Shown in pieces: positions 47,269 to 56,147 of a stretch of DNA of 64,000 nucleotides. A model generated the notes under the pieces. It worked only from the letters and a program-made list of their open reading frames with translations, did no database searches and was not told where the DNA came from. Location of the stretch: contig JALSJM010000008.1 of assembly GCA_026989355.1 (NCBI GenBank), positions 1-64,000 of the forward strand. Reading direction: 5' to 3'. Numbering within the stretch: the stretch's first letter is position 1; each line of letters opens with the position of its first letter. The translations under genes were made by a program, and so were the position numbers. Origin of the DNA: Paracoccaceae bacterium. GTDB lineage: Bacteria > Pseudomonadota > Alphaproteobacteria > Rhodobacterales > Rhodobacteraceae.

Positions 47269-47541
47269 TCAGACCGGAAGCCCCCCTCCGTCGGAGCCGT
47301 TACCCTTGTCATCGCCGGTATCGGCCGCAGCAGGAGAGGCACCGTCAGGGAGGAGGGTATCCCCCTCACCGGCCAGCCTTTCGCGCAGCTGCACCAGATC
47401 TTCGGGCAGCGGCAGGCCAAAACCTTCCAGTTCGGCCAGCTGTTCGCGCAACTCCTCTTCGAGTTCCAGCCGATCCCCGGGCCGATTCTCGATTTCGTCG
47501 AGCAGCAGGTAGATACCCGCCTTCAGGGATTCGAATGCCAT
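47269..47541 (-). CDS. small helical acidic protein, unknown
   Basis: 90 residues from ATG 47541, with AAGGAGG at an ideal distance. Helical N-terminal half (AFESLKAGIYLLLDEIENRPGDRLELEEELREQLAELEGFGLPLPEDLVQLRERL, abbreviated) and a disordered Gly/Asp/Ala tail. No named domain recognised. It follows the broken dksA-like gene by about 30 bases and is likely part of the same transcript. The strong ribosome site and codon use suggest it is real. Confidence 0.65.
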   Translation of the reverse strand: MAFESLKAGIYLLLDEIENRPGDRLELEEELREQLAELEGFGLPLPEDLVQLRERLAGEGDTLLPDGASPAAADTGDDKGNGSDGGGLPV

Positions 47542-47570
47542 TTCGGCCTCCTTCCGGATCTGGCGCCACT

Positions 47571-47956
47571 TCAGGAATGCCGGCCGGCGCAGGCAGCGCA
47601 AAGCGGTGTAGCCGGCAGGATAGCGAGGCGCCCCTTGCCAATCGCATCGCCACAGCCGACGCAATAGCCGCATCCACCCTCGTCCATGCGCTTCAGGGCC
47701 GCCAGTATCATCCTCATCCCGATATTGGCGGCATTGCCCATGTCTTCAAGAACCTCGTCCTCCTCGCGTTCGGTCGCACGATCTTCCCGGCTTCCCGGCC
47801 CGCGGCATCATGCGACAGCAATTCGTCGCGGATCGCCCCGCGCCGCCTGCGCAACTCGTCAAGGCGCGCTTCCAGTTCCGCCCGCCGATCTGCAGATCTT
47901 GTCACGCTGCCCTCCACACCGCCTTTGATACCACCTTCGATACGCTTCATGGCCAT
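47571..47956 (-). pseudogene. DksA/TraR-family zinc-finger gene, frameshifted by 8-bp tandem duplication
   Basis: The first frame starts at ATG 47956 (or 47950) and runs through RRAELEARLDELRRRRGAIRDELLSHDAAGREA, then ends early at a TGA after PPISG. The +1 frame continues the family sequence: ATEREEDEVLEDMGNA, RMILAALKRMDEGGCG, and the zinc finger CVGC...CAAC, ending at 47571. Removing one of two tandem TTCCCGGC copies (plus strand 47784-47799) restores one open frame of about 126 residues. DksA/TraR proteins bind RNA polymerase. The break could be recent, phase-variable, or an assembly error. Confidence 0.82.
47784..47799. repeat. 8-bp tandem duplication inside the dksA-like gene
   Basis: TTCCCGGC occurs twice consecutively (47784-47791 and 47792-47799); it is out of frame by 8 bases. 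Confidence 0.95.
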
Positions 47957-48056
47957 GCTGGCAAAGCGCGCCGGGTAACACCTTGACGCAAGTCAACCCT
48001 CCTTCCCGGCCACACCGCCGGAACGAACGGACAGAAAGGCAGCGCTCGGCATCCCG

Positions 48057-49418
48057 TCACCGGCCGGCAGGAAGATCGCCGGTGTGCATGGCCGCACCAG
48101 CATCCGCCAGGGGCGGCAGGGGCGGAAGAGAGCCCTTCGTTTCGGTCGCAGGCATGGCCGGCGCGCCCCCGTCGGACAAGGGCAACGGGTCAGGCAAAGG
48201 TGACGCGGCAGGCAAAGGTGACGGGGCGGGCAGATCGTCCGCTCCGGGCTCCGAGGGGCCTGTCGCCATTCCCGGAGCGGCCGGCATGCCTGTCGCCCCC
48301 CCCGGCATGTTGCCGCCGGGCGGCGAAGCACCCTTCCCCGCACGGGCCGCTATCATGTCGCCCATGTCGTCCGACGGGCCCGGTGCCCCGGCCGGCGGCG
48401 AAGCTGCGGCCGGGGAAGTTTCCGGCCATGCGCCGGCCGCCGCCGCTTCGGCGGCTATTTCCGATTTCAGGCGCACGGCCCGCAAACCGCCTTTCTGGCC
48501 AAGCCGCGCCAGCGCCACGTCTTGCCGCGCGCCGCATTCCAGCACCACATTCCCGACCGCCGACAGCGGCACCGGCAGCAGATCACCGGCCTTCAGACCG
48601 CGCAGCTCAGCCAGCGGCAGGTGCAGACGGTGCAGCACCGCATCCAGGCGGGCCCGACTGTGCATGACCTGCTCCGTGAAGATATCACGCCAGCTCCTGT
48701 CCGGCACAGTGCACCCGGCCTGCGCCCCCGGGGGGGAAAGCGCCGGAAAGGCCAGCTGCAGGCGCCCCGTCTTGGCGCCGCCGTCAATATCGATCACCAG
48801 AGAAAACAGCCGATAGGGGATTTCCCCCAGCATCATCTCCAGCAGACGCAGGTTCTCGATCTGCGGACCGGCGCCGTAGCCCGTTACCCAGAAGGGCGGA
48901 TCCGGCCGGGCCAGCGCGCCTTCGAGGCGCTGCAGCAGAAGATCGATGAAATCACGGCACATGGCTGCATCGGTCGGTGTCGGCGGACGGGGCAGAGCGG
49001 CAACGGGCAGCACCCGTCCCAGTGTCTGAACTTCGATCAGCGCCGCCAGCAACTGCGCATCGGGCACGGCGAAGGCGCGCGCGCCACCTTCCCGGTCAAG
49101 GGCCAGCAGCAGCGATCCGGACTCGGCGGCCCTGTCAGCACCGCCCCCGTCGGATCCGTCGGCGCCGCCGCCCGCCTCTTCGGCTTCCGCGCACAGCCGC
49201 GCGGGCAGGTGTTCGGCGGCAACGCGCCTGTCTTCCCCCGCCTCGACAACAGATACGGCCAGACCGAACCGTTCTTCCGCCACCCTGGGCAACAGCTGGC
49301 GCAAGGCCTTGGCCGGGGTCATCTCCCCCAATCCCGGCGGGCGCATCGCCCCGAGCTTGCGACGCAACGCGCCATTGCCGGCCCCACCGCTGCCGTTGAT
49401 GCTGCTTTCGCCTGCCAT
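48057..49418 (-). CDS. orphan FliM/FliN-family (SpoA domain) protein
   Basis: 453 residues. A FliM-like middle domain (about 100-230) and a SpoA/FliMN_C domain (about 250-320: DAVLHRLHLPLAELRGLKAGDLLPVP...VVLECG) with the fold that forms the flagellar C-ring. The N-terminal CheY-binding LSQxEIDALL peptide of FliM is missing, and residues after about 330 are low-complexity Pro/Gly/Ala with an 18-bp tandem repeat (48191-48226, encoding PSPLPA/ASPLPD-type units). No other flagellar gene is in the window. It is probably a FliM paralogue or divergent motor/secretion component. Confidence 0.8.
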   Translation of the reverse strand: MAGESSINGSGGAGNGALRRKLGAMRPPGLGEMTPAKALRQLLPRVAEERFGLAVSVVEAGEDRRVAAEHLPARLCAEAEEAGGGADGSDGGGADRAAESGSLLLALDREGGARAFAVPDAQLLAALIEVQTLGRVLPVAALPRPPTPTDAAMCRDFIDLLLQRLEGALARPDPPFWVTGYGAGPQIENLRLLEMMLGEIPYRLFSLVIDIDGGAKTGRLQLAFPALSPPGAQAGCTVPDRSWRDIFTEQVMHSRARLDAVLHRLHLPLAELRGLKAGDLLPVPLSAVGNVVLECGARQDVALARLGQKGGLRAVRLKSEIAAEAAAAGAWPETSPAAASPPAGAPGPSDDMGDMIAARAGKGASPPGGNMPGGATGMPAAPGMATGPSEPGADDLPAPSPLPAASPLPDPLPLSDGGAPAMPATETKGSLPPLPPLADAGAAMHTGDLPAGR

Positions 49419-49475
49419 TTCCCGCTTTCGCTGCTTCGTTGTCGGCAGATTGCAGAAAGATGGTTACGGATTGGT

Positions 49476-52226
49476 TTATCCGGCTGCCTGTTTCCGCCGC
49501 GGCCTGCGCCTGCTGGAAACGGCCTTCTGCCCGCTTCGTTTCTCGCCCCGCTCCCCCGGCAATGTCAGCGATACCCGAAAAGCCGCTCCGCCCTGCCCCG
49601 GAAGATAGACGATGCTGCCCCCCAGACGGGCCATGATCTCGCGGCAGATCGCCAGCCCCAGCCCTGCGCCACCCGCCGACCGGTAATCCCCGAGACGGGC
49701 GAATTTCTCGAAGATCACCGCCTGATCGCGTTCGGAAATGCCGGGGCCGTTGTCGATGAAATCGATTTCCACCTCGCCAGCCCTTCGTTGCACCTTGATA
49801 CGCAGTTCCGGCGCTGTGCTGTCGCAGTATTTCGCGGCATTCGAGATCAGGTTGATGAACACCTGCGCCAGCCTGTCGCCATCGGTTTCGACGATCACCC
49901 GCTCGGCCGCCGGATCGCGGACGATCCGCAGGTGTTCTCCGCCCTGCTGAACGCCGGTAGCGGCCAATGCCCGATCAAGCACCGCGGCCAGTTCGACCGG
50001 TTCGAGACTGAGCTCCACCTGGCCGTTCTGCAACACCCCGAGATCAAGAAGATCGTCAAGCAAGCGGGTCAGGCGCAGGGTTTCATCGTGGATGATCGCG
50101 CAATAGCGCTCGCGTGTTTCAGGCGCAAGCTCGCGCCCCTCGCGCAGGATTTCGCTGAAGGCGCGGATCGAGGTCATCGGCGTACGCAGTTCGTGGCTGA
50201 TCTGACTGAGGAAGGCATCCTTCTGGATGCTCAGTTCGGTCAGTTTCCGGTTCGCCTCGCGCAGCTGGCGGGCGGTGCGCGCCAGCTGGCGCGACCTGGC
50301 TTCAAGCTGGCTCGAATATTCCATCATCTGGGCGGTCTCGTTGGCCACCGCCATCAGGTCCGGCACCGAAACCGAAGCCCCGCCCACGATCTGCCCCACC
50401 ATCGCATGGGCCGTGGCACTGCCGACCGAACCGGCCAGTTCCCGTTCCAGGCACTGCAGGAATTCGGGCGAAGGATCAGGCAGATAGCCGGCCTTTCCCT
50501 GGGCGCTTGCCTCGGCGCGAAACAGCGCCTGCGCCTGTTCGGGCCCCATGATCCGCTGTGCCATGACCAGCAGATCCTCGGCCTCGGAACCACCGGCCTG
50601 CCAGCCCCGGGCCTGGGGGCTGTGCTCGAACACATTGACGAACTGCGCCCCCTGCAGACGCTCCAGCGGTCCGGGAAAGCTGAGCAGGGAAACCAGGCAG
50701 AAGGAAACCACGTTGAGCAGCATGCTCCACAGCACTGCATGTATCACCGGATCAATCCCCTCGATGCCGAACAGCGCCTGCGGGCGCAGCCAGCCGATGC
50801 CCCAGGGGCCGTTGTCAAGAACCCCCTGGGGCAGGATCACGCCGCCGCCGAAACTTGGCAGGAACAGCGTGTAGGCCCAGACCGCAAAGCCCGCGATCAG
50901 GCCGGCCAGCGCCCCGCGCCGGGTGGCACCCCGCCAGAACAGACCGCCCAGCATGGCCGGCAGCACCTGCGCCACACCGGCAAACGAGATCAGCCCGATC
51001 GCGGCCAGTGCCGCGCCGCCCCCGGAAAAACGGAAATAGGCATAGCCAAGCCCCAGGATGGCAGCGATCGAAAGCCGCCGGGCGCGCAGCACCATCTTGC
51101 GCACATCGCCCGATTTCGTGGCCCCATGGCCCGCGGTGGCCAGCCAGATCGGCATCACCACATGGTTCGACACCATCGTGGAAAGCGCGATCGCCGCCAC
51201 GATCACCATCGAGGTAGCCGAACTGAACCCCCCGAGAAAGGCAAACATTGCCAACCCCTCGCGCCCCTGCGAAAGCGGCAGGGTCAGGACAAAAAGATCG
51301 GGGTTGCTCTCCGCCGGCAGCAAGGTCAGCCCCATTGCCGCAATCGGCACCACGAACAGGCTCATCAGCAGCAGATAAAGCGGAAAGGCCCAGCTGGCGG
51401 TAATCAGGTGGCGCTCGTCGCCATTTTCCACCACCATCACTTGGAACATCCGCGGCAGCGTCAGGAAGGCAGCCGCCGACAGGAAGATCAGGCTGAACCA
51501 TCGCCCCGGCTGCAGTTCCCATGCCGAAATCGGCGAAGCATCGATCCGCGCCAGGATGTCACCCGCGCCGCCACCCAGGCCCCAGATCACGAAAACCCCG
51601 ACCGCCACCAGCGCGACCAGCTTCACCACCGCCTCGACGGCAATCGCGATGACAACGCCGTGGTGGCGCTCGTTCGCATCAAGATTGCGGGTGCCGAACA
51701 GGATGGTGAACAGCGCCAGCCCCGCCGCCACCCAGATCGCGGTGGCATTGATGTCGGGCGGCGCACCCGCCGGGGCGGGCTCCGAGAACACCGCGAAAGA
51801 CAGGGTGACTGACTGCAGCTGCAACGCGATATAGGGGGTGGTGCCGATCACTGCCATCAGGGTAACGATCACCCCCAGCAGATTCGACTTCCCGTAGCGC
51901 GACGAAATCAGATCGGCAATCGAGGTAATGCGCTGGCTGCGGCCGATGTGCACCAGCTTGCGCAATACCACCCACCAGCCCGCCATCACCAGCGTCGGAC
52001 CCAGATAGATGGTGATGAACTCCAGCCCCGAGCGCGCCGCATATCCGACCGCGCCGTAGAAGGTCCAGGCGGTGCAGTAGATCGACAGGCTGAGCGTATA
52101 GATCAGCGGCGAGCGCAGCCAGCCGAACCGCCCCTGCCGGGCCCGGCTGTCGGCCACGAAGGCGATCAGGAACAGGAAGGCCACATAGGCCAGACAGACC
52201 GCGATCAGCAGATCGAAGGACACCAT
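49476..52226 (-). CDS. hybrid sodium/solute symporter-type sensor histidine kinase (CrbS/CbrA-like)
   Basis: 916 residues. Residues about 1-500 form a 12-13-helix SSF-type (PutP/ActP-like) transporter domain (GFSSATSMVIVAAIALSTM, PALYLLLMSLFVVP-type helices). A short cytoplasmic region with coiled coil leads into HisKA (SQISHELRTPMTSIRAF, phospho-His about 678) and HATPase_c (N796 in INLISNAAKYC, DNGPGIS, GAGLGLAI). CrbS/CbrA/MxtR proteins share this plan and sense acetate or carboxylates, some controlling acs. Gene order downstream (response regulator, ScfR-like factor, ABC, acs) fits that role. The C-terminus is a basic, arginine-rich tail. Confidence 0.9.
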   Translation of the reverse strand: MVSFDLLIAVCLAYVAFLFLIAFVADSRARQGRFGWLRSPLIYTLSLSIYCTAWTFYGAVGYAARSGLEFITIYLGPTLVMAGWWVVLRKLVHIGRSQRITSIADLISSRYGKSNLLGVIVTLMAVIGTTPYIALQLQSVTLSFAVFSEPAPAGAPPDINATAIWVAAGLALFTILFGTRNLDANERHHGVVIAIAVEAVVKLVALVAVGVFVIWGLGGGAGDILARIDASPISAWELQPGRWFSLIFLSAAAFLTLPRMFQVMVVENGDERHLITASWAFPLYLLLMSLFVVPIAAMGLTLLPAESNPDLFVLTLPLSQGREGLAMFAFLGGFSSATSMVIVAAIALSTMVSNHVVMPIWLATAGHGATKSGDVRKMVLRARRLSIAAILGLGYAYFRFSGGGAALAAIGLISFAGVAQVLPAMLGGLFWRGATRRGALAGLIAGFAVWAYTLFLPSFGGGVILPQGVLDNGPWGIGWLRPQALFGIEGIDPVIHAVLWSMLLNVVSFCLVSLLSFPGPLERLQGAQFVNVFEHSPQARGWQAGGSEAEDLLVMAQRIMGPEQAQALFRAEASAQGKAGYLPDPSPEFLQCLERELAGSVGSATAHAMVGQIVGGASVSVPDLMAVANETAQMMEYSSQLEARSRQLARTARQLREANRKLTELSIQKDAFLSQISHELRTPMTSIRAFSEILREGRELAPETRERYCAIIHDETLRLTRLLDDLLDLGVLQNGQVELSLEPVELAAVLDRALAATGVQQGGEHLRIVRDPAAERVIVETDGDRLAQVFINLISNAAKYCDSTAPELRIKVQRRAGEVEIDFIDNGPGISERDQAVIFEKFARLGDYRSAGGAGLGLAICREIMARLGGSIVYLPGQGGAAFRVSLTLPGERGEKRSGQKAVSSRRRPRRKQAAG

Positions 52227-52585
52227 CAGCGCCCCCCGTTGTCAATTTCCTGCGCCAGCGCAGAGGGCCCGCCCGTTGCGCCATCGGTACCGGTGGCACC
52301 ATCGCCATCGGAACCGGCCCGAGAACCACCCGCCGGTGGCAGTTCGGCGCTTTCGGCCGGGTCGCGCAGATCGATGCGGCGCGACAGCCAGAAACTGATC
52401 GCCACGAGCAGGCTCCAGACCATGAACAGGTAGACCAGCCCGGTTGCCGTTGCCGACCGGGTCCACAACATCGGCATCAGGAACAGCACAAGCCCCAGAA
52501 CCGGCAGCAGGCGCACCGCGTCGATCAGCCGGCGGCGGCGATAGCTTTCCCGCTCCAGGAACAGGGGCGAGGCGGGGCGTCTCAC
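52226..52585 (-). CDS. small two-TM membrane protein between sensor and response regulator
   Basis: 119 residues; two hydrophobic helices (about 25-40 and 50-68) and a disordered glycine/aspartate/serine-rich C-terminal tail (ATGTDGATGG). It overlaps the sensor kinase by one base and the response regulator by four, so it is translated with both. The architecture recalls small subunits that accompany SSF symporters (DUF4212-like) or CbrX, but no sequence match is claimed. Function unknown; likely accessory to the sensor. Confidence 0.7.
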   Translation of the reverse strand: MRRPASPLFLERESYRRRRLIDAVRLLPVLGLVLFLMPMLWTRSATATGLVYLFMVWSLLVAISFWLSRRIDLRDPAESAELPPAGGSRAGSDGDGATGTDGATGGPSALAQEIDNGGR

Positions 52586-52968
52586 GGGGCCTCGCCCGGG
52601 GGCAGCCCGGCCAGTTCACGAATGCTTTCCAGAACCTCCGCGTTCGAGAACGGCTTGGCCATGAAGCGGCTGGCGCCCAGTTCTTCGGCCAAGTCCCGAT
52701 CCCGGCTCTGCCCGCGCGCCGTCAGAAGCAGGATCGGCAGGTCGCGGGTCCGGGGCGCGGCACGCAGTTCGCGCAGGATGTCATAGCCGCTCTTGCCCGG
52801 CAGCATCACGTCAAGCACCAGAACATCGGGCATCACCCGCAGCACCGCCTCGGTGGCGGTGGCGCCGTTGGCATGGGTATGCACATCCCAGCCATCGCGC
52901 CCCAGAACAAAGCTGATCGCCTCGATGATGTTCGGCTCGTCCTCGATCAGAAGAACCCGTCTGCCCAC
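52582..52968 (-). CDS. single-domain response regulator
   Basis: 128 residues: a stand-alone CheY-like receiver with acidic pair E9-D10 (LLIEDEPNII), phospho-acceptor D53 (VLVLDVMLPG), T at the LLLTARG position and lysine in FMAKPF. No output domain follows. It is encoded at the 5' end of the sensor operon (ATGA overlap with the small membrane protein) and is the likely phosphoryl acceptor of the symporter kinase. Classical CrbR/CbrB partners carry a DNA-binding domain, so signalling here must use a separate output protein. Confidence 0.93.
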   Translation of the reverse strand: MGRRVLLIEDEPNIIEAISFVLGRDGWDVHTHANGATATEAVLRVMPDVLVLDVMLPGKSGYDILRELRAAPRTRDLPILLLTARGQSRDRDLAEELGASRFMAKPFSNAEVLESIRELAGLPPGEAP

Positions 52969-53082
52969 CCTACTCTCCTCCGACGGCAGAGCCCCGAGGC
53001 CCCTGTTTTCAATATCCCCCCATTGCCCCCGCCTGTCAAAGGTTTCGCCGCGGGGCGCGGCTTCCGTTCATGGCGGGAAGGC

Positions 53083-54474
53083 TCATGTCAGAACCGAGGC
53101 CTCGCGCCGGGCCTGACATCCCTGACGGGGGCAGATCCGGCAACTGGCACCAACCGGCAGGAGCGGAGCGACAGGCCCTTCTTCCACAAGTCCGATATCC
53201 TGCGCCGTGGCCAGCGGCACCACCAGCATTGTCGCCTCGATCACCGGCATGTCGTCCATGCTGCCGGGCGCCTGCGGCTCGGCAATGGCAAAAACCAGAA
53301 AGCGGGATGCCAGCGGGCCGGGTTGTTCGATCAGCCGCACAAGCGGCTGTGCCGGGCGCGCCAGCGCCGCAAACAGCGGCCAGCGCGGACAGGCGGGGCC
53401 GAAGCGAGGCTGCTGGAAATCGCGGACCGGCTTGCGCAACAGCGCCGCCCCCGCCCCGTCGCAGATTACCAGCCCGAAGGCCGCCCCCGCGCCTCCGGCG
53501 AAATCGGGCAGGCAGGCCAGGCGCCGCAGCATCCGCGCCGGCGAACAGCCCAGATGCCGGGCCAGCGCTATCGGATCACGGCCGACAGCGGCCTCGGCGC
53601 GGGCGATCGCGTGGCCCGGCAGGGCCTGCGCATCACGGGCAAGGCACAGCAGCCAGCGCTCGGCCATTTCCCGCGCCGCCGGCCCCGAAAGCTGCGGCGC
53701 ACGCGCGGCCATCCGGCGGGCGATCCGTTCGGCCCGCCCTGTGGCATCTTCTCCGCCCGAACCGCCCCCGCCCGAACCGCCCCCGCCCGCAGCATCCGCC
53801 AGCGAAGGCTCGAACTCGGGAAACCGCCAGCCACGCGCGGCGAAAAGGGATTCAACCTCGTCAAGCGGCGAAACCTGCGCCACCTCGGCGCGCGCCGCCC
53901 CGTCAAGATGGCGCACCAGCCCCCGGGCCTGCCCGGCAAGCTTTTCGGCATCTTCCCTCAGGTTGCGCTGAAAGCGCGCCTGCCAGGCGGGATCTATGTC
54001 ATCGGCCTCGGTCAGAATCGACGCGGTGGCCCGGATCGCGGTGGCGCTTGACAGGATCGCATGCAGGGTTTCGAAAAGGAAGGGATCGTGAGACAGCCGG
54101 TCGCTCAGCGTTTCGACCACATGTTCGAGCTCGCCGATCCGCTGCTGCTGGCGGACGACGATCCCGGCCCAGCCGGCAAACCGGGCGGCCAGATCGCGCG
54201 CCTCTTCCGGAGCCACATCCCGCGCCTGCCAGCGCCGCGCGGCAGCCTCGAGCTGCTGCAGCAGGCGGGTGTCGGCCTCACCGCTCAGCGAGACCGGATC
54301 GACATCGAGCGCGCGGGCGATATCCTGCAGAAGCTTGCCGCCGATCCGCCGCCGGTTATGCTCGATCAGGTTCAGGTAAGCCGCCGAGATGCCGCATATC
54401 CGGGCCAGATCGCATTGTTTCATCCCGCGATCAAGCCGTTGCTGGCGAATGCGTCCTCCCGTCAGCCCGTGCAT
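53083..54474 (-). CDS. XRE-family ScfR/PccR-like short-chain acyl regulator
   Basis: 463 residues. An N-terminal Xre HTH (IRQQRLDRGMKQCDLARICGISAAYLNLIEHNRRRIGGKLL, abbreviated; residues about 8-55) and a long C-terminal domain of the DUF2083/ScfR type ending in the cysteine motif CRICPRQGCQAR. Family members (PccR, ScfR, RamB) sense short-chain acyl-CoAs or related metabolites. A GGGGSGGGGSGG linker (about residues 235-246) lies between two helical parts and is unusual. It is transcribed divergently from the ABC-acs operon, with an operator-like site between. Confidence 0.86.
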   Translation of the reverse strand: MHGLTGGRIRQQRLDRGMKQCDLARICGISAAYLNLIEHNRRRIGGKLLQDIARALDVDPVSLSGEADTRLLQQLEAAARRWQARDVAPEEARDLAARFAGWAGIVVRQQQRIGELEHVVETLSDRLSHDPFLFETLHAILSSATAIRATASILTEADDIDPAWQARFQRNLREDAEKLAGQARGLVRHLDGAARAEVAQVSPLDEVESLFAARGWRFPEFEPSLADAAGGGGSGGGGSGGEDATGRAERIARRMAARAPQLSGPAAREMAERWLLCLARDAQALPGHAIARAEAAVGRDPIALARHLGCSPARMLRRLACLPDFAGGAGAAFGLVICDGAGAALLRKPVRDFQQPRFGPACPRWPLFAALARPAQPLVRLIEQPGPLASRFLVFAIAEPQAPGSMDDMPVIEATMLVVPLATAQDIGLVEEGPVAPLLPVGASCRICPRQGCQARREASVLT

Positions 54475-54614
54475 GGCCTTCCTTTCCCCGGCATTTCATC
54501 ACGTTACATGAAAAACCACATCCGCCCCGCAGCGTGATCGTAAAGTAGTTTACATATTTTCAGATCATATCGTTTATTTTTTTACAAATTTTTTCAACAT
54601 CAAAAAGGTATTGT

Positions 54615-54629
54615 TGCGAAATTTTCGCA
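54615..54629. promoter_or_regulatory. operator-like palindrome in the ScfR-like/ABC divergent region
   Basis: TGCGAAATTTTCGCA is a perfect 15-base palindrome in an AT-rich 250-bp divergent intergenic region. It resembles the TTTGCAAA-type half sites of PccR/ScfR regulators. TTTACAAATTTTTTCAA just upstream could be a second, weaker site. Confidence 0.5.
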
Positions 54630-54723
54630 TAGCGCACAATAATGGATCAGCCTTGCAAGGCCGTCGCGCGCAGAGGAGGCGCGCGGCAGTTTCGGGACGG
54701 AAACACCCAGAGGGAGGAACAAG

Positions 54724-56067
54724 ATGTCCAGATCCAGATTCACACGCCGCGGCGTGCTCAAGAGCGGCGCAGTGGCCGGCGCAGGCGTTGCCCTGCCCAC
54801 CATCTTCACCGCCGGCTCGGCTTCGGCCTTCACCAACGAACCCACCGGCGCTACCGTCACCTTCGGCTTCAACGTGCCGCAGTCGGGGCCCTATGCCGAT
54901 GAAGGCATGGACGAGCTGCGCGCCCAGCAGCTGGCCGTGGAGCATATCAACGGTGAAGGTGACGGCGGCATGCTGAACACCTTCAAGAGCGCGCTCGACG
55001 GCTCGGGGGTGCTTGGCAAGAAGGTGGTCTATGTCACGGGCGACACCCAGACCAAATCCGATGCGGCGCGGGCCTCGGCCAAATCGATGATCGAGAAGGA
55101 CGGCGCCATCATGATCAACGGCGGCTCCAGCTCGGGCGTGGCGGTTGCCGTCCAGAGCCTGTGCCAGGAGGCCGGGATCATCTTCATGGCCGGCCTGACC
55201 CACTCGAACGATACCACCGGCAAGGACCGCAAGGCCAACGGCTTCCGCCATTTCTTCAACGCCTACATGTCGGGCGCGGCGCTGGCGCCGGTGCTGGCCA
55301 AGGCCTATGGCACCGACCGGCGCGCCTATCACCTGACCGCCGACTACAACTGGGGCTGGACCCAGGAGGAGTCGATCCGGGCGGCCACCGAGGCCCTGGG
55401 CTGGGAAACGGTGGAAACCGTGCGCACGCCGCTTTCCACGACCGATTTCTCGTCCTACATCGCTCCGGTCCTGAACTCGGGCGCCGATGTGCTGATCCTC
55501 AATCACTATGGCGGCAACATGGTGAACTCGATCAACCAGGCGGTGCAGTTCGGCCTGCGCGACAAGGTGGTGAACGGCAAGAACTTCGAGATCGTCGTGC
55601 CGCTCTATTCCGAACTGATGGCCGAAGGCGCCGGCGAGGCGATCAAGGGCGTCTATGGTTCGATGAACTGGAACTGGCAGCTCGACAACCCGGGCACCAA
55701 GGCCTTCGTCAAGTCGTTCGGCGAAAAATACGGCCGCCCGCCCTCGAACTCGGCGCATACATGCTATGTGCAGACGCTGCTTTATGCCGATGCGGTGGCG
55801 CGTGCGGGCTCGTTCAACCCCTGTGCGGTGGTCGAGGCGCTGGAAGACTTCGAATTCGACGGCATGGGCAACGGCCCCACCCTCTATCGCGGCGCCGATC
55901 ACCAGTGTTTCAAGGACGTGCTGGTGATGAAGGGCAACGAGAACCCCACCAACCAGTTCGACATCCTGGAAATCGTCGAGCTGACCCCGCGCGCCCAGGT
56001 GGAATACGCCCCCGATCACCCGATGTTCGCCGGTGGCGATCTCGGAAAGTGCAACTCCGGGGCGTAA
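54724..56067 (+). CDS. Liv-type ABC transporter substrate-binding protein (Tat exported)
   Basis: 447 residues, with GGAGGAAC before ATG 54724. The N-terminus SRSRFTRRGVLKSG is a twin-arginine signal; cleavage after about residue 35. The mature chain is a type I periplasmic binding protein of the branched-chain amino-acid/urea family (Peripla_BP_6): VTFGFNVPQSGPYADEG, GGSSSGVAVAVQSLCQEAG and YNWGWTQEESIRAA regions. Ligand specificity cannot be read from the sequence. With the Acs gene in the operon, a carboxylate is possible. Confidence 0.92.
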   Translation: MSRSRFTRRGVLKSGAVAGAGVALPTIFTAGSASAFTNEPTGATVTFGFNVPQSGPYADEGMDELRAQQLAVEHINGEGDGGMLNTFKSALDGSGVLGKKVVYVTGDTQTKSDAARASAKSMIEKDGAIMINGGSSSGVAVAVQSLCQEAGIIFMAGLTHSNDTTGKDRKANGFRHFFNAYMSGAALAPVLAKAYGTDRRAYHLTADYNWGWTQEESIRAATEALGWETVETVRTPLSTTDFSSYIAPVLNSGADVLILNHYGGNMVNSINQAVQFGLRDKVVNGKNFEIVVPLYSELMAEGAGEAIKGVYGSMNWNWQLDNPGTKAFVKSFGEKYGRPPSNSAHTCYVQTLLYADAVARAGSFNPCAVVEALEDFEFDGMGNGPTLYRGADHQCFKDVLVMKGNENPTNQFDILEIVELTPRAQVEYAPDHPMFAGGDLGKCNSGA

Positions 56068-56147
56068 GGCCTGGATATTGCTGAAAGATTTCCGGTCGCG
56101 CAGGCTGCGCGGCCGGTTGCTGACAGGGGAAGCATCGGGCGGGGAAG

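Noticed and set aside
48522-51812. Plus-strand frame of 1096 codons opposite fliM and the sensor kinase
   Set aside because: Arg/His/Gln-rich antisense composition; the minus-strand proteins have clear domains.
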